DNA of 64,000 nucleotides, from positions 51,818,372-51,882,371 of the forward strand of contig CM051518.1 in the NCBI GenBank assembly GCA_028015205.1, in the 5' to 3' direction. This DNA comes from Mytilisepta virgata (Eukaryota > Mollusca > Bivalvia > Mytilida > Mytilidae). The notes beneath the pieces were generated by a model. That model worked only from the letters and a program-made list of their open reading frames with translations, had not been told where the DNA came from and ran no database searches. Both the position numbers and the translations under genes were made by a program. The stretch's first letter is position 1. Every line of letters starts with the position of its first letter. Positions 1-11,367 of this stretch are shown here, piece after piece.

Positions 1-1377
1 AGATAAAAGATGTTAATATCTATTAAAAATCTTTTTAAAAGCACTAAGCAGCTTGTGAAATCTATAACCCTGTAAAGAAAGTTTTTTAGTAATCGTATGA
101 TTTCGCTCTTTAAAATATTCTATCCAAGATAAAATTCGTGCAAAATGTACAAGCTGTGATATGTACACCCTATACGATGATGCCACAGACCATCGAACAA
201 ATTTCAGGGAATATGTGTAAAATTACCTAAACTTTCAAGTAATTTTACATAATTACTAGTCTTTTTAGAAATTTCATGAAATTACTAGAAATGCTAGCAA
301 TTACGTTAAATTCCTAAAACGTTTAGTAATTACCTGAAATTCCTAATGACACAAATTTACTGATACAAGTACATGTTTTCTCTTTATCAAAACTGTGGAA
401 ATGTATGTGATGTTTGTATACTCCTTAACCTTCACTTGAAGTTTCTTCATTGTACATGATGATCCAAGCTGGTATTGAACACTCATCAATTGAAACACAA
501 AGATAAAGTCAATATAGCAGGATGTTGAAATAATCATGTTATAAACCTTACGTTATATTCATGTGGTGTTCCAAAAAATGCTGTCAAGGTTTCACCTATA
601 TATTCGAAAGTGTATACAGTTTATTAATACTTTTTGTGGTCTATCTACATCTTTGTGCACGCATCATAAATTAAACCCAGTTTTCATATTATATTTTAAT
701 AGAATAGAAATTTGTTTATTTTTTTTTTTTTTTGTAGCGCTTTAAGATGTTAAATCATCTGGCAAAATATTACGGTATTAACTAGATTTATCTGTTATAA
801 TGGCTTATACATATTTATAATACGTAATTAATGAGATCTGAAAGTTGTCTGTCATAAATATAAAGCAAGCATATTTTTTGTCTTTCAGGAGATGCCAATA
901 TTTTCTTTGATAATGGCGTAAATGCTACCAATTAAATCCAAAACAATTTATTATCAGCGATGCTACATTTGTTTAATAACACGATTTATTGATAAGATTA
1001 TATCATTCATAAAATTATCTGGCATCTAAAGCATTTAATTAATAGATATTTATAAAAATCTTCTTAGAAGTTCAAGTTAATGTAACTCGTTATTTCCGTT
1101 GCACATTTTGTTACAAATAATTGAATTTTAACATACTATTAAACAATTTCAGACTAAAAATAATTTACTTGTGTATAAAAATACAATCCGACAATGTTCT
1201 TTATCTCATAATGTGTACGAAAATGTGTAAACAGTCTGAAATACAAGTTAATACAAATGTATTTACGCAGAAAATCCGATAATCTGTTTATCGTACAAAT
1301 TCTGTACATTTTAGTGGCCCCTATAAGACATTTTTACGCCTTTTTGTCCTCCTGGAGCTAGGTAAGCTTGATAACGT
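1..1377. other. AT-rich non-coding sequence
   Basis: No exon is supported here. The short open frames are typical of chance in AT-rich DNA. A small perfect inverted repeat (GTAAAATTAC at 217-226 and its complement at 239-248) lies inside a stretch of repeated words around AATTACCTGAAATTCCTAA up to about 350, suggesting an old short interspersed repeat. If globin C (last exon at 5395) has introns as long as those of globin A, this is probably its intron or upstream sequence. Confidence 0.5.
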
Positions 1378-1492
1378 CTGCTCTCACATTGTGACGTCGC
1401 TAATAAGTCCTGCTCTCACATTGTGACGTCGCTAATAAGTCCTGCTCTCATATTGTGACGTCGCTGATAAGTCCTGCTGTCGCGGATAATGT
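1378..1492. repeat. 32-bp tandem repeat carrying TGACGTCG
   Basis: Three consecutive 32-bp units start at 1378, 1410 and 1442, followed by a partial degenerate unit. Units one and two are identical over the full unit; unit three differs at two positions. Each contains TGACGTCG, which has the palindromic core GACGTC and resembles a CREB/ATF site (TGACGTCA). The regulatory reading is inference; the repeat itself is directly visible. Confidence 0.85.
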
Positions 1493-2379
1493 CTCCTAAT
1501 ACGTCACAAAGCCTTAATACAGAGATTACAGAGCGGCTGAGCAGGGTGATATAGACACAGGGAAGTGCGACAAGGTTATTTTATTTGTATACGAATGCAG
1601 AGCAACATCATTTGTCCACCATTAACTATGATGGCATGCAGACAGGTCCCTAATAAAATAAGGTTTGTCTGCAATAGACACTACGTTGAATTTTTAATGA
1701 AGGTATTGGGCTTGGATAATTCACTTTTCAATCCGACATACATCGAAACTACACTTTGAAAAGAATAGATCACAGATAATCAAAATTCTGTACAATTGTC
1801 GTTTTGGCTTTCACACGAAAAAGGGTGAATGTGACGTTCCTTTATTAGTACTGGATACCAAAAATTGCAGCAGCGTTACATTGCTGGATCCGCCAAGTGT
1901 TCTATATAACCTCTCTCCAAACTGTTGACTCTGTAAAAACTTACAGAAGTATTGTGACACTAGTTATTCTGGAATTGGCGTTACTTTGTTATTGCACCCA
2001 ATATTTATTCATATATATTTACAGTCTGTATTTTCTTTGTGCGTGATTATACTGTTTAAAATGTGCTGCATGATGTAATCCTATAAGCTTTATTGCTTTC
2101 GGAATAAAGTATTATTATTAGCAATGGAATGTGGATATTGAAAAAATAAAGAATTGTGGGATCTTTTACTTTTTTCTAGAAAAACATTCGATTTTTCTAC
2201 TCTTTATACCACCATTCAACATGAAAACATTTTGTCGAATTGATCAGTCATTGTTTCAAAACAAATAAATGGACAATAAAGATAATATATGTACCCCGTT
2301 GTTGGTAAAAATCTATTTTGTACAACTACACACAGAATAAAACAGTATATACACCCAAAATGGCATCATTTACATTTTA
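1493..2379. other. Non-coding sequence, nothing recognised
   Basis: There is a 64-codon frame on the plus strand at 1565-1759, but its translation has no recognisable domain and no splice signals that would join it to the globin exon downstream. Several AATAAA-like words occur near 2105 and 2145. I see no supported gene. Confidence 0.4.
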
Positions 2380-2531
2380 GATTTTTTATCGACAACGTGT
2401 TTGTATTGTTTGATGGAAGGGTGTGTCAAATGACGATCGGTATTTCTATGGAAACAAATTTTGTTCCTCTCCTTCCCGATTTGTATCGTCACTCATTCAA
2501 GCCAGACTTCCTGAAATCCTTCTCCAAATAA
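2380..2531 (+). pseudogene. Reverse transcriptase fragment, decayed retroelement
   Basis: The frame reads FIDNVFVLFDGRVCQMTIG and then ISMETNFVPLLPDLYRHSF, ending at a stop at 2531. This follows the palm region of a marine-invertebrate retroelement reverse transcriptase, where the usual text is close to GIPMGTNCAPLLADLFLYSYE. Here the conserved PMGT is changed to SMET and the conserved ADLF to PDLY. Only about 50 codons survive, without the catalytic aspartate pair, so it is a dead fragment. The family match is from recalled family pattern, not from a search. Confidence 0.6.
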
Positions 2532-3035
2532 GGATTAAAACCTAGCTCAAACCTTTTCAATTTCAGCTTCCCATGTTGTGTGATGTTTAATCACTAAATG
2601 AAACACTGATCATTTGGTGATTATTTACATCCCATCTATCCCAAAGACATTGAAATAAATCTTTATATTTGTCTTGAAATCGAAGACAAAGACAATTTGT
2701 AATAAAATCCTACGCTATGGCCTCCCTTTTCTAATTGTCAACTTCCCGTTCATCAGAATCATCATTCAAGTAGCATCGGTATATCGTGTTTACATTTCCC
2801 ATTTCTAATTGCAACAACAAGTGTTTGTGACCATACAAAGATTCCCTTGAAAAAGCTTGTCTGCTGACGCAAAAGTTCGTCAATCAGGGGTATGTTGTTC
2901 CTTTATATAATCACGGTTGTCACACGAACTTGTACATCTTTAAGGAAGATCAATTTCAGGAATGAAATACGATCTCTTCCATTTTTCGTAGTTTCGGCTC
3001 GACTATATCACCGAATATGACATGTTACTGGACTT

Positions 3036-3260
3036 TGAGGTTTGTGTACCCATAAAACCGTTTTAAACCACCAATGTTCAGTGTCTTTATCAAGTCAGAT
3101 TAACCTGACTCTCTGTTGTGTTTATGTTTTGTGTTCTTTTGTGTTAATTTGTGTCCGAGGTTCTGTCTATAGACTGGCATTGTATGTCTTTTACTTTTTC
3201 TGTTATCAGTTTGTTGTTATTGACATTAGCAACATGGCAGGTGGGTTATGAGGTAGAAAC
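3036..3260 (+). repeat. Dispersed repeat, copy 1 of an inverted pair
   Basis: The stretch beginning TTTGTGTACCCATAAAACCG, then running through ACCAATGTTCAGTGTC and GTTAATTTGTGTCCGAGGTT, matches the complement of 54290-54500. Both copies are diverged and lack an intact reading frame. The two lie about 51 kb apart in opposite orientations. It looks like the 3' untranslated end of a retroelement, but no coding part is attached. Confidence 0.65.
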
Positions 3261-3278
3261 ATCTTATTAAGACTGGAT

Positions 3279-3640
3279 TTTAGCGGGGTCCATGTTGTTC
3301 CATTTAAGTTTTTAGTGACGTTTCTATCTATGTCTGTGTTCTCATTTAAGTCATAGTCTTGTCTATCATTTGTCTTTAATATGGTTCACATTGTTTCAGG
3401 ATGTACTAACTGGTAATGTCTAAGGGTTAGACGATTGACATTTACCAATCGGATCCAATGTTTTCCAATATCGGACATATAAATGAGCATCATGTCGGGT
3501 GTCAGGAACTGCTTACACAACCGACCGGAACGCATGAGTTTATCCCTTGTTTTTAGTGGGTCCATGTTGCTCATCATTATATTCTTTGGGTATATGTTGT
3601 TTGTTTGTTCTCTTCCTTCTCCATCCTGGTTTTATCTTCG
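3279..3640 (+). repeat. Retroelement 3'-end debris, two nested pieces
   Basis: Two pieces share GGGTCCATGTTG (at about 3287 and 3560). The second, from about 3505, reads AACTGCTTACACAACCGACC followed by a GTTTGTTTGTTCTC tail. It resembles the conserved 3' region of the retroelement seen more clearly at 29985-30420 (ACTGTTTACCCTCCCGGAAC and so on). No coding frame survives. Confidence 0.5.
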
Positions 3641-4110
3641 TCTTATAATCTTATAAATATATGTAGAGATAGAGAGAGAGCACACAATTGGCATATTTAA
3701 GACAGCGTATGCTGTAAACCGATCTTAAATGCTTGAATAGATATATGCTTCCTTTTGGTCCATTTCATACCATATTTTCTTTTTGGTTCATATTCTTTCT
3801 TTAACCTATGTTGTCTTTTGATCGCTTTAAAAATTTATAGTTTTTGGACAAAAAGTGATCAAGAAACATGTTATTTTTAAGTTCAGGCACCTAAATCTGA
3901 TATACAGTTTACTGTTTTTATCTCAAAGTGGAAGGTACCAACAAAAATAGCTTGAGATAACAGGATTTTGAGATATCTGGAAGAAATATAGTGCAAAGTT
4001 AAATCTATGGACCAAAACATTACTTTGAGATATCAGGACTTTTGAGATAAAAATTTGAGATAACGAGATTCAACAGTACATGTAAATTTGTTTCTATTTC
4101 CGGTCTGATT

Positions 4111-4222
4111 TCTGAATTGAACTCTTTGGTTCATAAGCATACGATTATAACGATATACAATGGAAATAGCTGACATAATGTATTATTCATTCCTGTCATT
4201 TCTCAAGTTCAATTCAGAATTT
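4111..4222. repeat. Short inverted repeat, possible MITE remnant
   Basis: TCTGAATTGAACT and its exact complement AGTTCAATTCAGA lie about 80 bases apart. The spacing would allow a hairpin with a large loop. No target-site duplication is evident, so a transposon origin is only possible. Confidence 0.45.
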
Positions 4223-5394
4223 TAATCTGTAACAGTTGCTAGACAGCAGCAGTTCTGATATTAATTGAATCAATATCAATCGTTTCAGTATTTCGTGACA
4301 TTGCCGTTGTTTAGTGACAACAATGATGTGCTTGTTATGTAATATATAAGATTAGATGTCAATCCAACTCGTAATAAACTTCTCATAGAACCCTTTAATG
4401 AATACATACAAGTATGCGTGAATGTGTCATTTCAGTTGCACTGATTTTCCGAAGTACCCTGTTTTTAAGGTGTATTATTTAAAACAAGAGTCACGTCGTA
4501 TAAAAAAACAAGAAGAGGTTGTCCTTCTGGGCCACCTTGTTTTTTAAGGAGTTTGTGTTTTTTTATGTCTTTCTCTGTTCAACTTGCTTTTTATGTTTGT
4601 TCATTTGTAATCAGGATTGTCTGTATCTTGAATATTGAATTGGATTGCTCCATTGGTATGTTTGTCCTCTTTCTGGTGATATATAAGCGGTTCAGCACCT
4701 AGGATTTGCCTATAAAAATAAGTTAATACGTGTACACTGATCAAGGACCGTATCGGTTGTAGCTAACAATAAAACCTTCCTTTGACAATCGTTGTTATGA
4801 CATGATTTAGATTAATTACTTTTTTTTCAAGGGCATATGACTAAATGTGGCTGATGAATCAAATATGATGCTCTCATGAAATGATGTGCATATCACAATG
4901 AAATTGACAGTAATTTACATTGTAGGATTAAGTATTATGCAACATATTGATTTCACGTTTGTTTGATAAAGTTGTCTTAGCATAATAATTGTTTTTTAAC
5001 TGTTAACAGATTGTTTAACTGAATATCAAATAACGCTGTCAGCTTAATCGATTATCACATTTGCCACCTCTGTAGACACCAGTACAAGAGTAAAAACAAA
5101 CACAACTCCTGTAGCATTTTTTGTAACTAAATGGCAGTAAATTAACTCTGGTGAATACATAGGGTGATGAAGTGAAATGTCTTACGAGATCAAAGAATCT
5201 CAGATTACAAATTAAATGCACAACAAAAAATAACCTTCATCAGGCACGTTCATGACCAATAAAATATGAAAACAATATGAGCTGCATTCAAAACAGATAG
5301 TAAAAATCCAGTTAGGCCAAGTTGTGGAAATGAGAACATGGCATTTTACTTAATAATGTACCATTATTGTTACTCATTATAATTTTAATTTCAG
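4223..5394. other. Non-coding sequence before globin C last exon
   Basis: This is probably the 3' part of the intron that precedes the globin C last exon, because it ends in a good acceptor (TTTTAATTTCAG). A T-rich dispersed-repeat-like stretch (about 4490-4700) resembles retroelement tails elsewhere in the window. No second globin exon was found on the plus strand between 1 and 5394. Confidence 0.5.
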
Positions 5395-5613
5395 AAAATT
5401 AGACAGCCATTCCTTGAAGCGGTGAAGATTACACTTGGTGATAGATACACGGACTACATGGCCAATGTTTATACCGTAACTATCGATTTTGTACTGGATA
5501 GCCTTGTTGAGGGATATGTTGAAGACACATCATTACAAAACAAACTAGATAGTGACCAGGAGAGAGGCAGTAATGAAAATGATACATCTTTTGTCAAGGC
5601 AGCGGAGAGTTAA
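5395..5613 (+). CDS. Globin C, terminal coding exon (helices G-H plus tail)
   Basis: The exon encodes the last 72 residues of a globin. It follows the acceptor TTTTAATTTCAG and starts in phase 0, the classical G7.0 intron position, as in the two other globin genes here. It opens KIRQPFLEAVKITLGDRYTD (helix G and the GH corner) and continues through helix H to DSLVEG, then a polar, acidic tail of about 30 residues ending VKAAES. Over its first 40 residues it is identical to globin A exon 3 at 26 positions, so the two are paralogues. The usual helix H tryptophan is absent in both. No exon 1 or 2 was found to the left, so they are probably outside the window. The alternative is an orphan exon left by a partial inverted duplication. 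Stop is TAA; possible poly(A) signals are ATTAAA at 5738 and AATAAA at 6261. Confidence 0.85.
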   Translation, partial: KIRQPFLEAVKITLGDRYTDYMANVYTVTIDFVLDSLVEGYVEDTSLQNKLDSDQERGSNENDTSFVKAAES

Positions 5614-7127
5614 TAGCTTTCGTGGTACTATAACTGCTCATTGATTTAGGTTTGTCTCTGATTATGCATCATTCAAATGGGAATTCACACATGCCTTATG
5701 ACTTTATTGTGTATATAATTTACTGGAAATGTAACAAATTAAACGAATCAATGAAGATTCTGGTGAAGAAATGAATACATAGAAAAACAAGATAAACGTA
5801 TATTTGATAAGTAGCGTAGCATGTAACTTACTCGAATAATTTGTTAAGTAATCTCATCTTTTCATTCAGGTTAATTTTCAATCAATGCTATTACAATGGT
5901 CTATCAATTCAGAAGCTCTTTATTATTTCCACGCTCTTTCTAAACTTATATGTTTACTAATGTATAAATGTATGAGTATACAGTATAGCCACTTTTAAAT
6001 GATGTTTTATTTATCTATCTATTTATATGTTTTAAGTGGAAGTTTATTTTTTCTATCAGACATCAATCTTTTATTGCAAGAATATCAGCTGTTAACTTTT
6101 TAACAGATAGACCCGCTTCCTATGAGGTATTTCTCTGATTATACAAGTATTACACTCTAACAACATTACGAAGGAGGTCTTTTATCGTTTTTTAATCTTA
6201 TTCAGGGATGGGGTACGATATATAGTTGATAACTACTTACATTTTATTGTATCATGGTATAATAAATATTCTATCATAACAACATCGACATGATACACAA
6301 AATATGTAAATTTCATCGCTTTATGACTCATTGGTTGTTTTCGAGGCCGAAAATGATGAACCTTCAAATTTTGAAGAGCTGACTGATTCAAATTCCAACA
6401 CAGTCAAAGTCAAGTATGCATGATTTATGCAAGAGGGAGATATCCTTCGTTTTTATAAAATTCAACATTTTATAAAGTACCCAAGTATTAGCAAATGAGC
6501 TGTTTTTTTTGAAAGTTCCATTCTTGTCACGATTTGTTGAACATTTCACACTTTCGCAGTGCAAAGAGTTTCTAGCTTTCAAAGTTATCCCTCTGATTTT
6601 TTTAACAGTTCTCTCTTATTCCTACGTTTTACATTTTTATTAGTCATAGAGTTGGAATCCTATGACGGATGATGAATGCGTGTTCTATCGTAACTCTTGT
6701 TCGGAAAATGAAGTCAGAAAACAATATGATTTGTACATTATTCATTTTTTATTCGATTGATATTTTGTAACTTGTAAAAAAAACATAGGATAGTCTGACT
6801 AGATATGCCCAATCCTTCTTCTTACATATCCTAACAAAATCTTCTGCATTAGTTCTCTACATGTGCATGTGTATTTGCACATTCTAAACATCTAAATGCA
6901 TGCCATCAAAGACATGTACACCGTCTGACTTACAAAAGTCTAGAAGGGACACTGCTTAAAGCAGTTGTATAGCAAATCAAGCACGCTGTTTTAGATTAAA
7001 GGCGACTTACCGGCTTTTAATTATTGCATTTCAGTTCTCATTTTTTAGTTTTACTGCATTTGTGTATTATCGATAAGGTCAAGAAATACCAAACGGATAT
7101 TCGAGAGAGTGGAAAATCTAAAATAAT
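5614..7127. other. 3' flank of globin C and intergenic sequence
   Basis: This probably begins with the globin C 3' untranslated region. ATTAAA at 5738-5743 and AATAAA at 6261-6266 are candidate poly(A) signals. Beyond that I see only AT-rich sequence with no supported gene. Confidence 0.45.
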
Positions 7128-7560
7128 CTAAAAAACTCCGGAGAACAACGAAGACAAGACCAAAACAATACAAACACTACACTTAAAAACTAAAAACATA
7201 TGAACAACATGGACCCAACCAAAACCAAAAAAACCGGGGATAGACTCGGGTGCTCCAAAAGAGTAAGCAGTTTCTGCTTCCTGCAGGACACCCTCCATGG
7301 GGCCCATGTCAAATCCGGTATGAGGAAGGGACAACATCAATAGAACAGGTCCATTTTCATTTGGGAAACGGTATTTTGCATACCTGTCAAACATGTCATG
7401 ATGACGTCCATAAAACTTTAATAAGGATGACTGCAACTCAGTAGCAACATACCCCTGTTTGAGCAATTTTTCTGTCAGGACTCTGTCCAGGAAGTCAATG
7501 TATATGTCACAAGCTCTAGAATAACGTATGAGTTGTGAACTATACACTCCATACGCCGGC
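7128..7560 (-). pseudogene. Retroelement 3' end with reverse transcriptase C-terminus
   Basis: Read on the minus strand, the first ~55 codons contain SSQLIRYSRACDIYIDFLDR and then LLKFYGRHHDMFDRYAKYRF, the typical C-terminal text of an invertebrate retroelement reverse transcriptase (SQLIRY, FYGRHHDL). After that the frame runs on into the element's 3' untranslated region, which matches 30060-30330. The copy is 5'-truncated and has no palm domain, as expected from incomplete target-primed retrotransposition. It lies tail-to-tail with globin C. Confidence 0.7.
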
Positions 7561-9888
7561 GTATAAGATAACAGGAATTATTTTGAATACATATACGAAG
7601 ACAAAATATACCCAAATCTATCCCGAACGAAATCTCCTGGTACATTTCATCCTTTCTAAACAAGAAAATACTGATACATTATATATTTCATTTTGTGTCT
7701 GACTTTAAAAGGTTTGTTCGGATTCAAGTATTAAAAATGTAAATATATTACCTATAACATATTATCTGTAATATATCTTTTTGATATAGCAATATATCAA
7801 AAAACTTTGGTCCTTGATTGTTTTAATATGGATCTTCCAAGGTCACAAAAACAGACTTCGGTGACTTATTTGTAATTGCATGTACCTGGCATATAATCTA
7901 TGCTGTCAAGCAAATATCTCTATGGCAAGTATTCTTGTCTGGTTTTGCCAAATTTCACTCTTCATTATATAAATATTACGTATTGTCTTTCACACATCTT
8001 GTACATGTAAATTAGATCAGTAGTGTAATAACGTATTCATAATCGACTTTTCCAATATATTATGGAAGTATATAACTATCTATGTTTTAGTTGTCACTGA
8101 ATACACAATTAATAGTATACTTATTGTAAGGAAAAGAACATAATTGGACAAATGATAAGCCCATAGGTCTTAAGTACTCTATCTAAAGCTGCATATCAAA
8201 GCCAGATAGTGGACCTTCTATCACCCCCCCCCCAAAAAAAATCCCCAAAACAACAAAACAAGAAGAAAAAGCCAAAAGTGTATGTTTAAGAGCAATGTAC
8301 CTAAAATAACAATTGTCCTGCGAAGGAAATCATTGAGAGATATTGATGTTGTTATTAAAATATTTAAGTACACGGCCAGGTTGAACATGAGAAAAGATAA
8401 ATAATACCCACGGATTATCTATCGTTTTGCCTTAAACAAGGAACCACAACCCATAGCTCTAGAATTACTAAGCTTCCAAAAAATCACAATCACTGTCTAT
8501 CATTTTTTTAAATATATAGTAAAGTCTACATATGCACATTTTTCCTTTTTCGTTCTCACAGTCTACTGACATGTATGCATTGGATGTATTGTATTCTTTC
8601 AGCTTTCATTTTAATAGCCCAGGAACAGCATATAAAATTTTCATAAGACGTTATGTCTGCATGCAACTGTTTTCACCTCTAGCAATAAAATGTACATTCG
8701 CTATAGCAAATCAAGTAATATTGTGTTATCTGTTCGATAATTTGTTTACTTTTACTGTCAGAGATAAGTCAAGGAAATATTATCGGGAGATCTTGAACAT
8801 TCTACTATAATGCAATTTATGTTTCAATTGCAAATGGTTTTCCTCGGATATAAGGCCATGTGCATACAAATAATAAAATTACTCAGTTGAATAGTTTCTA
8901 CGGGAATGTCATATTTTCTGTGAATTCTTTTCACTGCCAATTTATTACAAATGTATCTTCTATGATATGTTTTTGTTCGAGTAATTGTCCCGTGGATACT
9001 TGAACTTTAAAAAGTGTTATAGAGGCTTTCGAATCGATAGAAATACATTTAAGTGCGTTGAACAAATATGAAACATGATGTCGGCTATATTTTCAATGGT
9101 GGAAGCGCTGAATTTTTATTTTTCTGAAAAAGATAGGATATATTTATGATTGCGTGTTTTTTAGCAAATGCTACACAAAGAAGTGTGGCCATATATGAAC
9201 GATAGTAAAAGTATCTCCAGTTGGTGCCTATATTTGACAATAGTTTATTTTTTCCCAGTTCACGCGATTTTCTCGATGCTAAATATTCTGACAAACATTG
9301 AGTGGGTGTTCATTCGTTGTCTTTAGTACAATTATTGTATTGACTTGTTATGAAAATATTTTTAAATGGTCTTAACAAAATTAAATGTAAGATTCAAAGT
9401 AAATTTGCTTTCCTTTTTTCTCAATATTAGTTTTTCTAATTGTTGGCTGCTTTTTTCTAAGTGTTCTGTTTCATACCTTAGGTCAGTCGTAATTCAATGA
9501 ATAAATCAGAAAAGTTGATGTGTAAAATGTTTTCAATGCTCGATTCATAAAATCGTATTTTTCGGTAGAAATATCATTTTCATTCCAAGAAATCAGATGA
9601 CTTCTTATTAAAAGTCTCACAAATAGGGTTTTCATACATCAAGATTGTCGTGTAATGAACTTGACCAATGAAAACAGAGATTACTTGTTTGACATGGATC
9701 ATACTGAATGTATAAAATTTAAACTAACATTCTTAAATTCTGTTAAGTTATTCAACAAGTCATACGTCTAGGCTAGTTTTTAAACCTCGAAAGTATTTTA
9801 TCAATATGATGTGAAATAAAGTTATAAATGGACCACAAACCAGTGAAGTTTCACGAACGTAGTGCTTACAGCATAGTTCATTCATTCA
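7561..9888. other. Intergenic AT-rich DNA, nothing recognised
   Basis: Contains a short poly-C/poly-A run at about 8225-8240 and a few unlinked open frames, the longest 92 codons at 8532-8810 on the plus strand. None shows a domain, a coding-like composition or splice context. Confidence 0.4.
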
Positions 9889-10734
9889 TTTGAAAAAGAG
9901 GGGTATATAGTATTCGTTGTGTCCGTTCGTCCCTCCGTCCGTCCGTTCGTCCGACCTTTGTATCCGCAACTCCTCCTAAACTACTGAATAGAATTTGATA
10001 AAACTTTCAGAGAATCTTCATCCCATGATGGCATTGTGCACCTCCTATTTTAGAATTTGATCGAACCAATTTTTGGGGTTTCTCATAGAAAAACATGGAC
10101 TTTGACTTTCAATATGATAGGGGGTACCAAGATGTCATCCACAACTCCTCCTAAACCGCTGTATGGAATTTGATGAAACTTTCAGAGGATCTTTATTACA
10201 TGATGCCATAGTGCACCTCCTATTTTAGATTTTGATCTGATGAATATTTGGGGTTACTCATACCAAAACATGGACTTTGACATTCATTGTGATAGGGGTA
10301 CCATGCCATTCGCAACTCCTCCTAAACCACCGAATGGAATTTGATGAAACTTTCAGAGAATCTTTATCACATGATGCCATAGTGCACCTCCTATTTTAGA
10401 TTTTGATCTGACCGTTTTTTTTGGGATCTCGCATAGCAAGACATGGACTTTGTTATTCATTGTGATAGGGGTACTACTATTAGAACTCCTCCTAAACTAG
10501 AAGGGGAAATTTGATGAAACTTTCGGAGAATCTTTATTACATTATGCCATAGTGCATGTCCTATTTTAAATTTTGATCAGACTAACTATTGGGGTCTCTT
10601 ATAGCAAATCATAGACTGTCATTCATTGTGATAGGGGTACCACTATGTCATCTACAACTCCTCTTAAGCTAATTGGGGTAATTTTATGAAACTTTCAGAG
10701 AATCTTTATTACATGTTGCCACTGTGCACTTCCG
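9889..10734. repeat. Tandem repeat of about 172 bp, five units
   Basis: The word AACTCCTCCTAAAC (or close variants) recurs at 9968, 10143, 10314, 10484 and 10656, a spacing of 170-175 bases. Each unit carries TTTGATGAAACTTTCAGAG, TGCACCTCCTATTTTAGA and ATGGACTTTGA. A CCGTCCGTCC microsatellite at about 9932-9955 precedes the array, and a tRNA-like sequence follows it. Units differ at many positions, so the array is not recent. It belongs to a spacer-repeat type common in molluscs. Confidence 0.85.
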
Positions 10735-10806
10735 GTCTGACCCGGCCGGGGATCTAACCCACGACCTTCAGCACGCGAGGCAAGCACGCTAACCACGAGA
10801 CCAAAG
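10735..10806 (-). repeat. tRNA-like SINE segment
   Basis: On the minus strand the sequence reads GGTCTCGTGGTTAGCGTGC, followed by GGTCGTGGGTTAGATCCC. These correspond to the A and B boxes of an RNA polymerase III promoter within a tRNA-like fold. The T-loop motif is GTTAGATCC rather than GTTCGAATC and no intact acceptor stem is seen, so this is a tRNA-derived retroposon part and not a tRNA gene. It abuts the 172-bp array and may be one end of that composite element. Confidence 0.6.
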
Positions 10807-10849
10807 AGGCTGTCTTTTATCTTGCAAGTAATGGTATCATTAAGTGAGC

Positions 10850-11200
10850 ATTACTCACAGCTTTTTAAAAAATTCCATCTCACTGCTGTTGAAGTTTTCC
10901 TATCCAAAATATTGACATTTTCTTTCATGTATCTTATGTATCTTATGTAAGGCGGGGGTATCAAGTAGTGAGCTTTGCTCACAGTATTTCTAGTTTAACC
11001 TAAATTGCTCATAGTACACTGCTCTACAGATTATTATTGATAAAATTTCCATCTCCTTTGGCTGATTTTTCTCACTTTGCACGAAACAACGAAACACTAT
11101 GAAAAACGGCATACTAACACCGGAACACGTGAAATAAGAACTTCCAAAAACTTTGCACGAAAAATAACCCTGTACCACCCTTACTGAAGGCCTCCTGCGT
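10850..11200. repeat. Dispersed repeat with GTGAGC/GCTCAC words
   Basis: GTGAGCATTACTCACAG (about 10845) and GTGAGCTTTGCTCACAG (about 10967) are short near-palindromes of a dispersed family. The following stretch ending CTTTGCACGAAAAATAACCC (about 11150-11173) is matched by GTTGCACGAAATTAACCCTG at 58833-58852, in the same orientation, indicating a second copy there. No coding capacity is seen. Confidence 0.45.
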
Positions 11201-11367
11201 GCTTACAATTACGAACACCAACAAGTACCTATTCATTTGCTTGAATTTTTGTCATATAGACATGTAAATTTATGGATTTTGCGCCAATATCCACTGCATC
11301 CTTTCTTACCCATTAAATAAAATCTAACAAGTCTATAAAAATGTTCAAAACACGAATTTTCTTCACA

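Noticed and set aside
1378..1492. Repeat array as a CRISPR array
   Set aside because: Units are contiguous without unique spacers and the genome is eukaryotic.
1..5394. Globin C exons 1 and 2
   Set aside because: I looked on the plus strand for a phase-2 exon start, CD1 phenylalanine and paired histidines and found none, so they are reported as probably outside the window.
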